64,000 bases of DNA, taken from assembly GCA_029747015.1 (NCBI GenBank), contig JAKOGI010001545.1:155128-219127 (forward strand), in the 5' to 3' direction. The DNA is from Carnegiea gigantea (taxonomy: Eukaryota > Streptophyta > Magnoliopsida > Caryophyllales > Cactaceae). The translations under genes were made by a program, and so were the position numbers. This document shows, piece by piece, positions 63,457 through 64,000 of the stretch (position 1 is the stretch's first letter; each line of letters opens with the position of its first letter). Under the pieces are notes generated by a model. That model was not told the origin of the DNA. It was given only the letters and a program-made list of their open reading frames with translations, and searched no databases.

Positions 63457-64000
63457 CCGGTGATACCAGGCCTTACCATCGAGCAAATCCAGCGCTTGAT
63501 GAGTTTAATTGAGCCGACTAAGACTGAAACTGAGAAACTCACAGGTAACCATGACTGGATGCTTGACAGCGGGGCTTCGGCTCATATGACCGGCGATCCT
63601 ACCCTTCTCTTCGAAACCAAAGCCACGGCACCTATCACGATTGATTTACCCAATGGAGCACAAACGTTCTGCAACAAACAAGGAATGGTGGCTCTTCATG
63701 ATGGCACAAAATTAAGAAATGTGTTATTTGTGCCTAAACTCAGTTGTAACCTTGTGTTGATTGCTAAGATTACGAGAGATCTAAATTATAGTGTGACGTT
63801 TTTTGACGATCATTGTGTTTTACAGAACCGTATTTCGAGGATACCGATTGGAGCGGGTGAGCAACGAGATGGGGTTTACTACTATGGCAGAACATCGCAA
63901 AAGAGTCAGAGCAATGCAGTTCGGTCAGACGACTTGTGGCATAAGCGATTGGGACATCCATCCAAGGAAATTATGAAGATCTTTGCTAATAATTCTGTCT
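63457..64000 (+). CDS. Protease and pre-integrase of Copia element 4 (partial)
   Basis: Open to the window edge in one frame: 'WMLDSGASAHMTGDP' (about 63553-63600, the aspartic protease active-site block), 'LRNVLFVPKLSCNLVLIAK' and 'DLWHKRLGHPSKEIM' (about 63930-63975, start of the HHCC region of integrase). The protease Asp is intact. The rest of pol lies outside the window. Confidence 0.85.

Larger units (their letters stand above)
62171..64000 (+). mobile_element. Ty1/copia element 4, left part (continues beyond the window)
   Basis: The primer-binding site TGGTATCAGAGC at 62402-62413 follows directly on '…ctttatca', which is the end of a 5' LTR, and 'tgtatatatacc' (about 62297) could be its TATA box. 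The start of the LTR cannot be fixed because the 3' LTR is outside the window; 62171 is a placeholder. Gag, protease and pre-integrase follow in order up to the window edge. It is a different Copia lineage from elements 1 and 2, with a glycine-rich gag tail. Confidence 0.8.

Overview
The window is nuclear DNA of a flowering plant, probably a eudicot. The one intact host gene has plant-type introns, and almost everything else is layered plant transposable elements. I see no bacterial-style operons, rRNA, tRNA or CRISPR. No species can be named from the sequence alone.

Layout, left to right. (1) 1-264 is the end of a Ty3/gypsy-type LTR. It abuts a decayed endogenous pararetrovirus (Caulimoviridae) on the minus strand, at 265-437 and 3572-6330. 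A 3.1-kb solo-LTR-like element at 438-3566, with target duplication TTGTA, splits the viral sequence. (2) 6611-14884 holds an intact four-exon HAD-family phosphatase gene of the PS2 / inorganic pyrophosphatase 2-like family (minus strand, 12958-14884). Beside it lies a partial tandem duplicate of its last exon. A Harbinger-like MITE interrupts the duplicate (7033-11097, duplication TTA), and a 3.67-kb non-autonomous CACTA element sits inside the MITE (7314-10979, duplication CTA). (3) 16040-26998 is a minus-strand LINE remnant broken by a deleted SIRE-like Copia element (16259-25456) and a solo LTR (26588-26946, duplication ACCCC). (4) 27000-29870 is a different, plus-strand LINE remnant containing a hAT-like element (27445-28354) and a TRIM (28945-29640, duplication TCATG). 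(5) 30617-34734 is a second large solo-LTR-like element. (6) 34899-57816 is a GDSL lipase/esterase pseudogene cut in exon 1 by a 21-kb nest. The outer Copia element (35052-56182, duplication GGTTG) carries a minus-strand, non-autonomous gypsy-like element (36655-41925) and a 10.8-kb SIRE-like Copia element (43006-53784, duplication GCACC). (7) 57860-62170 is AT-rich intergenic DNA with microsatellites and a probable MITE. (8) A further Copia element starts at about 62402 and runs out of the window.

Nearly every boundary could be set from paired LTRs or terminal repeats plus target-site duplications, so the order of insertion can be read directly. The genes do not form a pathway. The window records repeated insertion around one surviving phosphatase gene. 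The items most worth a second look are the pararetrovirus with coat-protein-before-movement-protein order, the extra reading frame shared by the two SIRE-like elements in the envelope position, and the partial duplication of the phosphatase gene.
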